Shown here: positions 42,331 through 51,759 of the stretch, piece after piece
Layout: each line of letters opens with the position of its first letter
Numbering within the stretch: position 1 is the first letter of the stretch
NCBI RefSeq assembly: GCF_009650435.1
Contig: NZ_VVIP01000056.1
Location: 1-64,000 of the forward strand
Direction of reading: 5' to 3'
From: Foetidibacter luteolus
GTDB taxonomy: Bacteria; Bacteroidota; Bacteroidia; Chitinophagales; Chitinophagaceae
Length of the DNA: 64,000 nucleotides
The notes under the pieces: generated by a model
Seen by the model: the letters and a program-made list of their open reading frames with translations, nothing else
What the model was told of the DNA's origin: nothing
The model's database searches: none
Program-made: the position numbers and the translations under genes

Positions 42331-42852
42331 ATGGTAAACGCATACCCTGAAAAGCCGGCCATCCCCTACATGCGTACAACTGTTGAAATGCCGGAAGTAA
42401 TTCACTACTTAAAAGCTTTAAACGTTCCTGCTGAAATAAAGCGCGGCGCATATATCATATTTCGCAACGAAGGTGCTAACGGAAGGTCTGGCATAAATCA
42501 TAACTATATCGGCGTGCAGGCTGATAGCGGGCGGTGGCCTGCAGCACTGGAACATCATATAGTAGGCGTGGTAACAAAGCGGGAAAATCAAACTGGTAAA
42601 CTGCGCCTGTTTTGTGCTTTCAGGTCTTGGCAGCCAAGTGTTGACTTTTTGGTAGATCGTGTACAAAAGCGCGGTTTCTATATTGGTGGCACCACTACCA
42701 AAATTGTTACAATGAAGGTTAACACGCCTGAAGACCTGGCAACCGCTTATTACCGTAGCTGGGTAAAAGGTGACGCAAAATACAAGCTTACAGAATCCAA
42801 TTTTTCATCAATAAAGAGTATGTACAATCAAGCAAGCAAGATTTTTTTGTAG
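42331..42852 (+). CDS. Putative endolysin
   Basis: A 173-residue protein in the lysis cassette. The central part has a lysozyme- or glucosaminidase-like look: YIIFRNEGANGRSGINHNYIGVQADSGRW with a candidate catalytic glutamate, and FLVDRVQKRGFYIGG further on. No signal peptide is seen, so a holin would be needed to release it. The call relies on context and a partial motif. Confidence 0.65.
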   Translation: MVNAYPEKPAIPYMRTTVEMPEVIHYLKALNVPAEIKRGAYIIFRNEGANGRSGINHNYIGVQADSGRWPAALEHHIVGVVTKRENQTGKLRLFCAFRSWQPSVDFLVDRVQKRGFYIGGTTTKIVTMKVNTPEDLATAYYRSWVKGDAKYKLTESNFSSIKSMYNQASKIFL

Positions 42853-42878
42853 TGTTTATTTTGGTTGCTTTAAAAGCG

Positions 42879-42904
42879 AAGGCCCCTTTTTAGGGGCCTT
42901 TTGA
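42879..42904 (+). terminator. Rho-independent terminator of lysis module
   Basis: A perfect 9-bp stem AAGGCCCCT / AGGGGCCTT with a TTTT loop and a following TTTT. It ends the plus-strand phage transcript. Confidence 0.8.
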
Positions 42905-43021
42905 TTACCAAACTCCAAGAGCGCTACATCCCTCATCTATTTTCTCCCCAAAACTATAGTAAGGTAATAACTTCAAATGGATGCTTGGCACCTTCTTCTA
43001 TTCTCGTGCACATTATCTTTT

Positions 43022-43366
43022 TTAAGGTTTTAAATGAAAGGCTATCTTTTCAAGCATTTTATCTAAGTCAAACGGCTTTTCAATATAGTCATCCGCTCCG
43101 CACTTTTGCATAAACTTTTCTATTTCTTGGTTTGCTGACATAAGCACGATGGGTATGCTTTTACAGGCTTGTTTTAGTTTTTTACAAAGTTCATCGCCCT
43201 TTATACAGAGTAACCCATAGTCAATCAAGTATAAGTCAGGCTTGCTTGAGCTATATAAAGCTTCTTGTGAAAAACAAAATGTTTCTATTGTATAGCCTTT
43301 CTGTGATAACCATAATTGGAGTAATTCGGCTATATCAGGGTCGTCTTCCACTATTGTAATTTTCAT
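43022..43366 (-). CDS. Stand-alone response-regulator receiver domain
   Basis: A 114-residue CheY-like receiver with all key residues: acidic pair D8/D9 (VEDDPD), phospho-acceptor D49 (LIDYGL), S77 (VLMSAN) and K97 in EKPFD. No output domain is attached. It is on the minus strand between the lysis terminator and integrase, a common place for morons. It could take phosphate from a host kinase and affect host signalling; no partner is identified. Confidence 0.9.
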   Translation of the reverse strand: MKITIVEDDPDIAELLQLWLSQKGYTIETFCFSQEALYSSSKPDLYLIDYGLLCIKGDELCKKLKQACKSIPIVLMSANQEIEKFMQKCGADDYIEKPFDLDKMLEKIAFHLKP

Positions 43367-43474
43367 AAAAATACTTTTCAGGTTAACAAATGGACAAGGT
43401 TTGCTAACACACTGCGCGCAGGTAAAAAAACGAACAAATTTTGTTACGCCTGCCGCAGTTTCTGTTATGGTAGA

Positions 43475-43514
43475 TAATTCTAATATAAAGCTTTTGATTG
43501 AATTTTTAGAATTA
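43475..43514. repeat. Perfect 9-bp inverted repeat before integrase 3' end
   Basis: TAATTCTAA (43475-43483) and TTAGAATTA (43506-43514) are exact inverse copies with a 22-base spacer, in the 244-bp non-coding gap between the receiver and integrase genes. It could be an operator or a recombination protein site. No other feature is seen in that gap. Confidence 0.4.
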
Positions 43515-43610
43515 AAATGTTTAGCCCGTGGGTTGTTAAATATTCGGGTAGCATTTAAATGAAAGCTCTAAACAATGGCCGTTTTTGAGATCCCAAAATC
43601 AATATTGTTT

Positions 43611-44870
43611 CTAAGCAATTTTAATAACTTTTGCCTGGGTAAAAGAAGGGGACTTATCAATAATTTCATTTTTATAAACTTCTTTGATTTGCTTCACGTA
43701 TCGTTCTGTCATTTTCTTATTGCTATGCCCATACATAGACCGGAGTGCGTCAAGGTCTACGCCAGCCATTATTTTATCATCCGCGCCGGTATGTTTCAGT
43801 GCATACAGGTACTTATTAATACCCAATTCTTTTTTAACTATAGTGTCCCATGTTTCTGTAATTAGGTTTCTTCGCACACGAATGGGGGAGGACTTTAAAA
43901 AGTCAGAATGCCCCACTGAAACGCACTTATTGCCCCTTTTCCCTGACCGGTCCGCATGTTTCCCAAAAACATAATAGTTCGCCGGGTAATCCCGCAAATT
44001 CAATTCCTGTAATAAGCTGGTAAGTTCTGCATTGATCGGTACACGGCGTTTTGTTTTCGTTTTTGAGTTTTCTTCTTTTAGGTCCGGGTTAATATTTATT
44101 AATTGACGCTCTAAATCAATGTCGCTAATTTTAAGGGCTAATACTTCTTTTGGCCTAATTCCGGTATGATATACAATAAGGGTGCAGACATAGTAAGTGA
44201 AATGCTGCTTTAGCCGCTGTTCAATGGCCTTTTTTTCGTCGCTGGTGAGTTCCTCGTATTTATTTGATTCGGCAATGGCCCGCCTGGGTATTTTTGAAGC
44301 TGGGTTATACTCTATAATTTCCCAATTGTGAAGTATTGAGAAAAGGCCGCAAATAAATGTCGCATACTTGTTGTACGCATGGTTGCTTAAATTCTTGTCA
44401 ATACAAAGCCTTTCCAGAAGGGAAAGCACGTTGAAACGCTTGAAGTCGGAAATCTGTAAATGCTGATAGTTTAAATTTTTGGCTGATGCTAAAGTAAATT
44501 CTAACATGCTTTCATAGTCAACTACTGATTTGCGGGCAAGGCCGGGTTTCTTTTTTTCAAGTGCCCACTTTAGCGCATCAGTTGCCTTCATTTGGAGTTT
44601 ACTTTCCAGTGTATCAGCTTTACGGGCTAAGTATTGGGGGTCAGTAATCGGGTTCCATCCAGCCTTTAGCCATTCATAACGGGCATTAGCAAGCCCTTCG
44701 CCTGCTATTGTTCTTTCTTTTCGGGAAGGAATACGGTTAATGCCTTCTCTTAGTTTACGTTTATACTTTACCCCTTCATGGGTGAAAGTAAAATAAACGA
44801 ACCATTCTTTTTTGGGATTGCCGCCGTGGTCGCATAAAACCGGCCTTGTGTAGTTTGGTTGTATGTTCAT
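43611..44870 (-). CDS. int: Tyrosine recombinase, prophage integrase
   Basis: A 419-residue integrase. It has an N-terminal arm-binding domain (residues 1-110), a core-binding SAM-like domain (about 110-210) and a catalytic domain with Arg in YHTGIRPKEVLAL, Lys in KTKRRVPI, GHSNKKMTERYV with the Tyr nucleophile. Box II reads YALKHTG where most integrases have HxLRHT, so the second Arg is replaced by Lys, as in several Bacteroidota integrases. ATG 44870 is used; a TTG at 44894 would lengthen it. It lies about 95 bases from the tRNA target. Confidence 0.92.
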   Translation of the reverse strand: MNIQPNYTRPVLCDHGGNPKKEWFVYFTFTHEGVKYKRKLREGINRIPSRKERTIAGEGLANARYEWLKAGWNPITDPQYLARKADTLESKLQMKATDALKWALEKKKPGLARKSVVDYESMLEFTLASAKNLNYQHLQISDFKRFNVLSLLERLCIDKNLSNHAYNKYATFICGLFSILHNWEIIEYNPASKIPRRAIAESNKYEELTSDEKKAIEQRLKQHFTYYVCTLIVYHTGIRPKEVLALKISDIDLERQLININPDLKEENSKTKTKRRVPINAELTSLLQELNLRDYPANYYVFGKHADRSGKRGNKCVSVGHSDFLKSSPIRVRRNLITETWDTIVKKELGINKYLYALKHTGADDKIMAGVDLDALRSMYGHSNKKMTERYVKQIKEVYKNEIIDKSPSFTQAKVIKIA

Positions 44871-44894
44871 GCTTATAATTTTAAAAACCTGCAA

Positions 44895-44916
44895 GGTTCC
44901 GGGTTGGTTCCGGGTT
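44895..44916. repeat. Tandem 11-bp repeat between integrase and tRNA
   Basis: GGTTCCGGGTT occurs twice head to tail (44895-44905 and 44906-44916). Its position between the int start and the tRNA 3' end is where arm-type sites for the integrase N-terminal domain are usually found. Confidence 0.4.
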
Positions 44917-44965
44917 TTGCGTTTAAAATTTATAAAGCATTGATAAGCAGTAGGTTACGAAATAT

Positions 44966-45042
<77 letters not shown>

Positions 45043-45123
45043 TGACGGGCGGCAAAAATAATGCGCTAAACAACTTGACCCAAAATAAAATTAAAAAACA
45101 TTTTTAAAGGCGTGGCGCATAGG

Positions 45124-46179
45124 TTATCCAAACAATTCCAGCCATGCTTTTATGCCGCCTTTTAAAGAAAAAACTTCCGCACCAGGAATTTGCTGCTTTA
45201 TCTGTTTTGCCGCCTCGGCGCTGCGCTTGCCCGATGCGCAGTAAAACAGAACAGGTTTACTGCTGTTAATGGCAGAGGCACTTAATTCATTCAGCGGAAT
45301 ATGCCTTCCGCCAATATGAAAGGTTGCCCTTTCTGAGGCATCCCTAACGTCAATTAACTCGTAAATGCCTGAATCTATGACATGCGTTAGTTGTTCTACA
45401 GTAACCAGCGGAACATTTATAAAGTAAGGCAGGTGTGTGATGTTGGTTGATGATTGTTTGCCCAGTTTAATAATCCTGCTTTGCAGCGTGTACGCATCAA
45501 GCATCAACATTTTTCCGGCCAGCAACTCCCCGGTGCCGGTAATATATTTAATAACTTCATTGGCCTGCATGCAGCCAATAATACCGGCCAGCGTAGGTAT
45601 TACGCCACCTTCGGCGCAATTGGGTACCTGGCTTGCATCCACCTCCGCAAAAACATCGCGGTAGTTAATGCTCCTTGTACCGTCCCCGTTCTCAATGTTC
45701 CATACGGCAACCTGCCCTTCAAATTGATAAATAGCGCCATACACCAACGGTTTGCCCAGTAATACGCAGGCATCATTCAGCAGGTACCTGGTATCAAAAT
45801 TGTCTGTGCCGTCAACAACTATATCGTAGCTGCCCATAATATCCATGGCATTGCTGCCGGTTACCCTTTCAGTTATGGCGTTTAAAACAATCTGCGGGTT
45901 TTGTTGCCTCAGTTTTTGTATAGCTACCACGGCTTTGTGCAGGCCTACTTCGGCAGGGGTGTACAGTACCTGGCGGTGAAGGTTGCTTAGGGAAACTGTG
46001 TCATCATCAGCGATCGCAATGTTGCCAATGCCGGCAGCGGCAAGATATTGAGCTGCCGGGCAACCCAGGCCACCTGCGCCAACAATAAGTACCCTGGCAT
46101 TTTGCAGTTGCTGCTGTTTGTGCAGGCTAAAGCCGGGTAATGCTATCTGGCAACTGTATCGTAAAAAATCGGGTTGCAA
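45124..46179 (-). CDS. moeB: MoeB/ThiF-type adenylyltransferase with rhodanese domain
   Basis: A 351-residue E1-like enzyme. Residues 1-235: nucleotide-binding VLIVGAGGLGCPAAQ, acidic DDDTVSLSNLHRQ, KPLVYGAIYQFEGQVAV and the catalytic Cys region NCAEGGVIPT. Residues 255-351: rhodanese with active-site loop CASGKRS. It adenylates the C-terminal Gly-Gly of MoaD or a related sulfur carrier; the rhodanese part can deliver sulfur. The two Cys-x2-Cys zinc pairs of E. coli MoeB are not visible. First host gene beyond the tRNA, at the end of the Moco cluster. Confidence 0.9.
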   Translation of the reverse strand: MQPDFLRYSCQIALPGFSLHKQQQLQNARVLIVGAGGLGCPAAQYLAAAGIGNIAIADDDTVSLSNLHRQVLYTPAEVGLHKAVVAIQKLRQQNPQIVLNAITERVTGSNAMDIMGSYDIVVDGTDNFDTRYLLNDACVLLGKPLVYGAIYQFEGQVAVWNIENGDGTRSINYRDVFAEVDASQVPNCAEGGVIPTLAGIIGCMQANEVIKYITGTGELLAGKMLMLDAYTLQSRIIKLGKQSSTNITHLPYFINVPLVTVEQLTHVIDSGIYELIDVRDASERATFHIGGRHIPLNELSASAINSSKPVLFYCASGKRSAEAAKQIKQQIPGAEVFSLKGGIKAWLELFG

Positions 46180-46359
46180 TGTTATCTGTTTTGATGATTA
46201 AAAAACTACCTGCTAACAATGTACTTTAAACATGCCAAAGTTATGTATTGCAATAAAAACCTGGAGCTTGTTATAGTACACGGCGTTTGTGGATTATGTT
46301 AACCACTTATCCCTACATGCTGTGGGATGCGGGATTAGTTGCTGCGTAAAGTGATGGAC

Positions 46360-46416
46360 GTACAAGAGTGCGACGCAAGGAACGTTCAATGATGGTTCCT
46401 TCTGCCGGGCCCATAA
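46360..46416 (+). repeat. 57-bp dispersed repeat, copy A
   Basis: GTACAAGAGTGCGACGCAA ... GCCGGGCCCATAA, exactly 57 bp, in the gap between moeB and the kinase gene. The same element occurs at 52104-52160 (+) and 62171-62227 (-). The two ends are nearly invariant and the middle varies. Confidence 0.8.
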
Positions 46417-46454
46417 AAATCTGTATGCAACCAACGGGTGGCTATTTGAAACGG

Positions 46455-48515
46455 TTAATCCAGGTAGGGCAATTCTACGTAAAATATGGAGCCTTTGCCA
46501 ACCTCGCTTTCAAACCATATACGGCCTTGGTGTTCTTCAATAATCCTGCGGGAAATGGAGAGGCCAAGCCCATAAGATTCTTCACCGGCAGTTCCCTCCC
46601 TTGAGCTGCCCGGCTGCAGTGCCATGATGGTATTTTTTAAATCTGCCGGTATACCTATACCATTGTCTTGCACGGAAAGTAATATGTTATGGTCTTTACG
46701 TTCCAGTGTTATGATGATTTCGGCATTATCGGGGCTAAACTTGATGGCGTTGTTGACGATGTTATTGATAACGCGGCTGATTTTTTGCCGGTTAAGCATT
46801 ATCATCGGGTGGTCAATGTGCAGGGTTAGCTGCTGGTTTTTTTCTTTTGCTTTTGCCTGGTTTAAATCGGTGCATTGTTCAATCAGCTTACCAATGTCAA
46901 CGAGGTCTTTGCTGAGGTCTGTAACCTTGCGTGTATTATTGGATAAATCCCTGATAAGTGCAATAGAATCAACACAGGTGGTTTGCATAAGCTCCAGTGT
47001 TTCCCGGAAAGGGCCGGGTTTTTCGTTTTTAAGTAAAGAATATAAGAGCGTACGTATGGCCGTGATAGGGTTTTTAAGATCGTGGGCCACCACCCGCATG
47101 ATGTTGTTATTATCCCTGTTGCTTTGCTCAAGGGAGTCAAGGGTTTGCCGGAGGTCTGTGTTCTTGTTGCTGATTTCAATATTCAATAAGCCCAGGCGCT
47201 TCAGGTATTGAGATTTACGCTTGAGGTTCTTCCAAATAAGCAAGGCAATTGTAAGAATAGTGATTGCCAAACCAAAAGCTACCAGTATGTAAATACCTTT
47301 TATCCTTTTTTGTTCATTTAGTGATTCAGTAATCGCCTTTTGCTCGCGGTTTTCGAGTTCTTTTCCTACGTCAATAGCATTAAACAAACGGTCTCTCCTG
47401 GTAATTGAATCTTTTATGTTGTAGGCACGCAACAGGCTTGCATGTGCTGAATTGTTGTTGCCGTATTGGGAATGAAACTCAGACAGCAGTTTGAAATACT
47501 TCTCCAGCACTAAGTTTACCTGCGTGGTATCAATAGTGTTGGCTATGTTGCTTATAACGGCCCCGGCTTTTTTTGTTTCCTTAAGTTGCAGGTACATACT
47601 TAACAATGATAACCGCGTTGAGGCGGTAAAATATGGATCTGCGGCCTTTGTACCGCTAATGCTTTGTATAAAATAATGCTCTGCATCCTGGTATTTCTTC
47701 TGTAAGGACAACACATCTGCCATGTTGCCATAAACTACGGCCTTGGTTAAGGCAACATTTTCTACCTGGGCAGGCAACGTAAACTTTGTTTCATTTTGTT
47801 GGATGTAATTAAGTGCGGCATTGTAATACCAGGCGGCGCTATCCGGCATCCCGGCTTTAAAATAACAGATGCCTACATTGTCAAGGTTTTCCTGTATGGT
47901 TAAAAATTGCAGAGCCCACTCACTAAAGCAGTTTTCAGCAAGCTGGTATTTGCGCTGGAAAAAAGGCACTGCCATGCGAAACTTTTTTTGCGCATACAAT
48001 ATGTTGGCCATATTGTGATAGTACTTGTAGTATTCGCAACTGTCACTAATGCCGGCATTGGATAGCGCGGCCTTGGAAAGCACAAAATTCCTGATGGCTT
48101 CATCATAGTTTTTCAGGTCAAACGAAAGGTTGCCTTTAATAGTTAACGCTTCGGAATACAGTAAAGCGGTGGACTTATCTGCTGTGGCATAGTTTTCTAA
48201 AATGGTTACAGCGCTATCGGCATTAAGCCTTTTTGCCGCATAGTTGTTGCCAAAGTAAGTTTTGGAAACATACCGGGCGCCAAGGTGATATGCACCTGCG
48301 CCTTTTACATGGGCAAAGGCAGAATCCAGGTAATGCATGCTGGCTTCATTATAACCCTGTTTTCTAATCGTATCAAATACCTGGTCGAAATATTTGCGGT
48401 TAGTGCCGTATAGTGGGTCGGTGCAGGAGTAAAGTTGAAGTACAACAATAGAAAATATTATTGCAAAAATGCTGTAATAGCAAAGTGGTGATTTTCGTTT
48501 TAGCCGCAATAACAT
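46455..48515 (-). CDS. Sensor histidine kinase with TPR-rich sensor region
   Basis: A 686-residue kinase. N-terminal membrane anchor or lipoprotein signal (LQLYSC, about residues 10-30), then TPR-like helical repeats to about 390 (FRMAVPFFQRKYQLAENCF, DAEHYFIQSI), a membrane segment (about 407-428), HisKA with H478 in VAHDLKNPITAIR, and HATPase motifs NNIVNNAIKF, DNGIGIP, GLGLSISRRI. No receiver or regulator follows. It splits mobBA from moeB, so a link to Moco genes is only positional. Signal and partner unknown. Confidence 0.9.
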   Translation of the reverse strand: MLLRLKRKSPLCYYSIFAIIFSIVVLQLYSCTDPLYGTNRKYFDQVFDTIRKQGYNEASMHYLDSAFAHVKGAGAYHLGARYVSKTYFGNNYAAKRLNADSAVTILENYATADKSTALLYSEALTIKGNLSFDLKNYDEAIRNFVLSKAALSNAGISDSCEYYKYYHNMANILYAQKKFRMAVPFFQRKYQLAENCFSEWALQFLTIQENLDNVGICYFKAGMPDSAAWYYNAALNYIQQNETKFTLPAQVENVALTKAVVYGNMADVLSLQKKYQDAEHYFIQSISGTKAADPYFTASTRLSLLSMYLQLKETKKAGAVISNIANTIDTTQVNLVLEKYFKLLSEFHSQYGNNNSAHASLLRAYNIKDSITRRDRLFNAIDVGKELENREQKAITESLNEQKRIKGIYILVAFGLAITILTIALLIWKNLKRKSQYLKRLGLLNIEISNKNTDLRQTLDSLEQSNRDNNNIMRVVAHDLKNPITAIRTLLYSLLKNEKPGPFRETLELMQTTCVDSIALIRDLSNNTRKVTDLSKDLVDIGKLIEQCTDLNQAKAKEKNQQLTLHIDHPMIMLNRQKISRVINNIVNNAIKFSPDNAEIIITLERKDHNILLSVQDNGIGIPADLKNTIMALQPGSSREGTAGEESYGLGLSISRRIIEEHQGRIWFESEVGKGSIFYVELPYLD

Positions 48516-48645
48516 TTCAAAAAAATTTCTGTTATTTCTTATTCTAAAATTACGCAGTGGTTTTAATTAATTCTATTCCGGCCTGTTCTATGTTTAGGTA
48601 TACTCGAAAAACGGTTTATGAAGCAATAAATTCTTTTTTCAAATG

Positions 48646-49788
48646 TTATACGTTTGCTTTCAAAAGAAGATTGGCCTCTTCCAGTTCTTCTGTTGTGTTA
48701 ACATTCAAAAGGTTTTCCTTTTTTTCCGGCGTTATTATATGTACATCATTGTTGCGCAGCACTTTTCTAGGGCAGCTATACCCTTGCGCAAGGAAACTTA
48801 ACAATATGGGATAGGCCTTCGGTTCCCAAACAGTTATCAGCGGTTCCGGCAGGCCGTCATGCGGGCTTTCAAAGGTGGTGGCTATGGCAGATGCATCCCT
48901 GTTTTGCAGCAGGTATTGCAAGGTGGGGGTGTCAAGTAACGGTAAGTCGCAGGCTGTTACCAGCCAGGCGGCATCCGGCTGTTCCCTGAAAGCTGACAGT
49001 ATTGCGCCATAGGGGCCAAGCCCGGTAAAACTATCGGCAATTGTTTGGTAAGCAGCATCTGTTTGCGCCACCTGGTCGTTACGGCAGGAGATATAAACCT
49101 GCCGGCATAGTGCGCCCAGCATATCAGCCATATAATACTTCTGTTCTTTTCCATGCCATGCAATGGCGCTTTTATCGTACCCCATCCTGGTGCTTTTGCC
49201 GCCAGCCAGCACCAAACCATTGACTTTCGGGATTGATTGCTGTGCCAAAGCCTCGAAAAAATCAACGATTTTTTCTGTTTCATTAAGCCCATATATTGGC
49301 AGTTGCTGCCAGTGAGGGATGGCTTCTTTTACAAAATCGAATACAGCTTCTGTATTTTCTGCCATCAGTATGAGTACCGGGTTGGTTATTTGCGCAACCC
49401 GCTTAAGCAAAGAATTTTCTTTTACCTTGTCTATGATGATTACCTGGCTTTGGGCCTGGTAATGATTGCCGTTTACTAAAATCAAATCTGCTTCATTCAG
49501 CAACCCGCGAAACTGGAAGTTGCCGGGGGTATTGCTGTAACGTATTTCTTTGTAGCTAATCCTGTCAGTGTATTCTGCAAAACAGTGTGGCGTATCCACA
49601 TCGCCGGATTGGTGCGATGCATCTATGTAAGCGCATTTACGCGTTGCTGATGAGGCGGCCATTATTTTATCAGCCAAAGCCTTTACATTGCCGCAGGTGG
49701 TACCGATGAATGAAAATTCGTTCCTGCCAAAATTGCCCAATGACGGCCTGGCTATATCACTATGTTTCTTATGGTCTTTTGAAATCAT
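48646..49788 (-). CDS. mobA: MobB-MobA fusion, molybdopterin nucleotidyltransferase
   Basis: A 380-residue fusion. The C-terminal part (about 190-380) is MobA-like: VLAGGKSTRMGYDKSAIAW binds GTP or CTP, followed by GLGPYGAILSAF and VTACDLPLLD. The N-terminal 180 residues resemble the MobB GTPase fold, but the P-loop reads FIGTTCGNVKAL and lacks the GKT/S, so nucleotide binding is doubtful. MobA attaches a nucleotide to Moco to form the dinucleotide cofactor. It overlaps moaC by 20 bases. Confidence 0.87.
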   Translation of the reverse strand: MISKDHKKHSDIARPSLGNFGRNEFSFIGTTCGNVKALADKIMAASSATRKCAYIDASHQSGDVDTPHCFAEYTDRISYKEIRYSNTPGNFQFRGLLNEADLILVNGNHYQAQSQVIIIDKVKENSLLKRVAQITNPVLILMAENTEAVFDFVKEAIPHWQQLPIYGLNETEKIVDFFEALAQQSIPKVNGLVLAGGKSTRMGYDKSAIAWHGKEQKYYMADMLGALCRQVYISCRNDQVAQTDAAYQTIADSFTGLGPYGAILSAFREQPDAAWLVTACDLPLLDTPTLQYLLQNRDASAIATTFESPHDGLPEPLITVWEPKAYPILLSFLAQGYSCPRKVLRNNDVHIITPEKKENLLNVNTTEELEEANLLLKANV

Positions 49789-50287
49789 TTTTGCCTCCTG
49801 TTTTTTCCATCAGCCTGGTTTCTTTTATCACAATATTATGGCTTAGCGCTTTGCACATATCGTACACGGTAAGTGCGGCAATGGAAGCGCCTACCAGCGC
49901 CTCCATTTCAACGCCGGTTTTTGCAGTAATCTGCGCGGTACAATCAATTACGAGCTGCCGCTGCTCATCCAGGTGAATATGGATGTTACAGTTTTCCAGG
50001 CCCAGCGGATGGCAAAGTGGGATTAAATCCCCGGTTTTTTTGGCAGCCATTATACCTGCAATGATAGCTGTTTGAAATACAGCTCCTTTTTTGGTCTGTA
50101 TATCGCCATTAACCAGTTTTGCCAATACTTCGCCGGGAAGCACAACAACGCTTCTTGCTGTAGCAGAACGACGGGTAACTATTTTGTCACTAACATTCAC
50201 CATCGTAGCTTTCCCCTGCTCATCCAGGTGGGTGAAATCTTTTTCCCTGGTGGCGGAGGTTGTATCGCTTTCGTTATTTACCGGCAT
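49769..50287 (-). CDS. moaC: Cyclic pyranopterin monophosphate synthase MoaC
   Basis: A 172-residue MoaC. Family motifs: VNVSDKIVTRRSATA, GAVFQTAIIAGIMAAKKTGDLIPLCHPL, TGVEMEALVGASIAALTVYDMCKA, with the catalytic Asp and Lys in YDMCKA. It converts the MoaA product into cyclic pyranopterin monophosphate, the second step of Moco synthesis. Overlaps mobBA and starts 31 bases from moeA. Confidence 0.96.
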   Translation of the reverse strand: MPVNNESDTTSATREKDFTHLDEQGKATMVNVSDKIVTRRSATARSVVVLPGEVLAKLVNGDIQTKKGAVFQTAIIAGIMAAKKTGDLIPLCHPLGLENCNIHIHLDEQRQLVIDCTAQITAKTGVEMEALVGASIAALTVYDMCKALSHNIVIKETRLMEKTGGKNDFKRP

Positions 50288-50318
50288 AAAGCAGTATTCT
50301 GTGTGTAATGTGAATTAT

Positions 50319-51518
50319 TTAAACGGCGCCGAACTTCCATACTTCATAAATTTCGCCTTTTGTAAAATTATTGCGTTCCAGGGGAAGTTCCATAAAAGCA
50401 TCGGCATCCAGCAGGTTGGCAAAATCGCCTGAGCCGTTACCTTCCACAGGGCTGGCAACCAGCCTGGCTTCTTCATTTATCTGCAGCTTTACCTGCAGAA
50501 AGTATTGCAACGGCGGGTTGAAGCTGAAGTCTTTATCGAGGATGGCATAAGCTTTAGGCTGCTGTATGCCCAGGCATTTTTCCAACCAGGGAATAAAATA
50601 ACGGCGCAGGCACATAAAGGTTGAAACAGGGTTACCCGGCAAAGCAAATACAACAGGCCCTTTATGGTGTTTTCCAAACCAAAATGGTTTGCCCGGCCGT
50701 TGCTGCACTTTGTGAAACAATTTTTCAACATGGCAGTCTTCCAACGCCTGGGGTATGTAATCGAACTTACCCATAGATATGCCGCCACTTAATATGAGTA
50801 CATCGTATTGCTGGAGACAATTTTCTATTTGTTTTTTGATTATATCCGCATTATCGGGAATGTGCAGCATGTGTGCATTGATACAATAGTTTTTTAAAGC
50901 AGCCCTGATATTGTAATTGTTAGACCTGCGGATTTGAAACGGGGTAGGGGTGTCTGTTACTTCCACCAGTTCGTCGCCGGAAGAAATGATGACTACTTTT
51001 GGCAATTTTTTTACTGTCAGCCTGTGTTGCCCAACGGCTGCGGCCATATTAACCACGGCGGGGTTAATTAGCTGGCCGGCCGCGACAACCACTTCGTGTT
51101 TTTGTTTGTCTTTGCCCCGGTAATGTACACATTGGCCTTTTATCAGCGTTTCCGTATTGATGGTGGCTGTTCCGTTAGTAATGGTAAGGTCTTCGTACCG
51201 GATTACTGTATCCGTAGTGGATGGCATGGCTGCGCCGGTCATTATCTCAATGCATTCCGCTGGGCTGTTAATTTCCAGCGGAACATCACCGGCTGCCTGT
51301 GTGGCCACAATACTAAAAGTGCGGATACCATTTTCAAACGCGTTGAAGTTGATGGCGATGCCATCCATGGTAACCCGGTTATATGGCGGCAGGTCGCGGT
51401 CGGCAAGTAAGTCCTGCGCCAAAACCCGGCCCAAAGCATCTTCAAAATAAATGTCTTCTGTTCCGTAATCTTTTGCCTGTTGGCTTATCATTTTTTCTGC
51501 TTCCTTAACAGTCGTCAT
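50319..51518 (-). CDS. moeA: Molybdenum insertase MoeA
   Basis: A 399-residue MoeA. Motifs in order: EDALGRVLAQDLLADRDLPPYNRVTMDGIA, MTGAAMPSTTDTVIRYED, VVIISSGDELVEV, ILSGGISMGKFDYI, FALPGNPVSTFMCLRRYF. The C-terminal domain IV ends the protein. It inserts molybdate into adenylated molybdopterin. Length and domain order are normal. Confidence 0.96.
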   Translation of the reverse strand: MTTVKEAEKMISQQAKDYGTEDIYFEDALGRVLAQDLLADRDLPPYNRVTMDGIAINFNAFENGIRTFSIVATQAAGDVPLEINSPAECIEIMTGAAMPSTTDTVIRYEDLTITNGTATINTETLIKGQCVHYRGKDKQKHEVVVAAGQLINPAVVNMAAAVGQHRLTVKKLPKVVIISSGDELVEVTDTPTPFQIRRSNNYNIRAALKNYCINAHMLHIPDNADIIKKQIENCLQQYDVLILSGGISMGKFDYIPQALEDCHVEKLFHKVQQRPGKPFWFGKHHKGPVVFALPGNPVSTFMCLRRYFIPWLEKCLGIQQPKAYAILDKDFSFNPPLQYFLQVKLQINEEARLVASPVEGNGSGDFANLLDADAFMELPLERNNFTKGEIYEVWKFGAV

Positions 51519-51759
51519 TCTTTTTATGGTTATTGGTTTAAAAGTAAATACGCACCTGGGGTATCTGCTTTTTCGAAAGCTGTATTTTAAAGATAGTCAA
51601 ATGCAAAGGCTTGCCAATGAGATATAAGATTGCCATTTCTTCGATTATGACATACTTGATTACAATTAATATTTGGCATGTTTTTTGGCAATAATTTGTT
51701 AATTGTGTCAGCATACCTATTCAGCGTAACCTTCGCGCTGAAATCTTAAGCGTGTAACC

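Noticed and set aside
42901..43113. 70-residue plus-strand ORF after the lysis terminator
   Set aside because: It starts in the terminator tail and overlaps the well-supported receiver gene on the other strand.
44871..44894. Longer integrase start at a TTG codon
   Set aside because: An ATG follows eight codons later and the extension adds no recognisable sequence.
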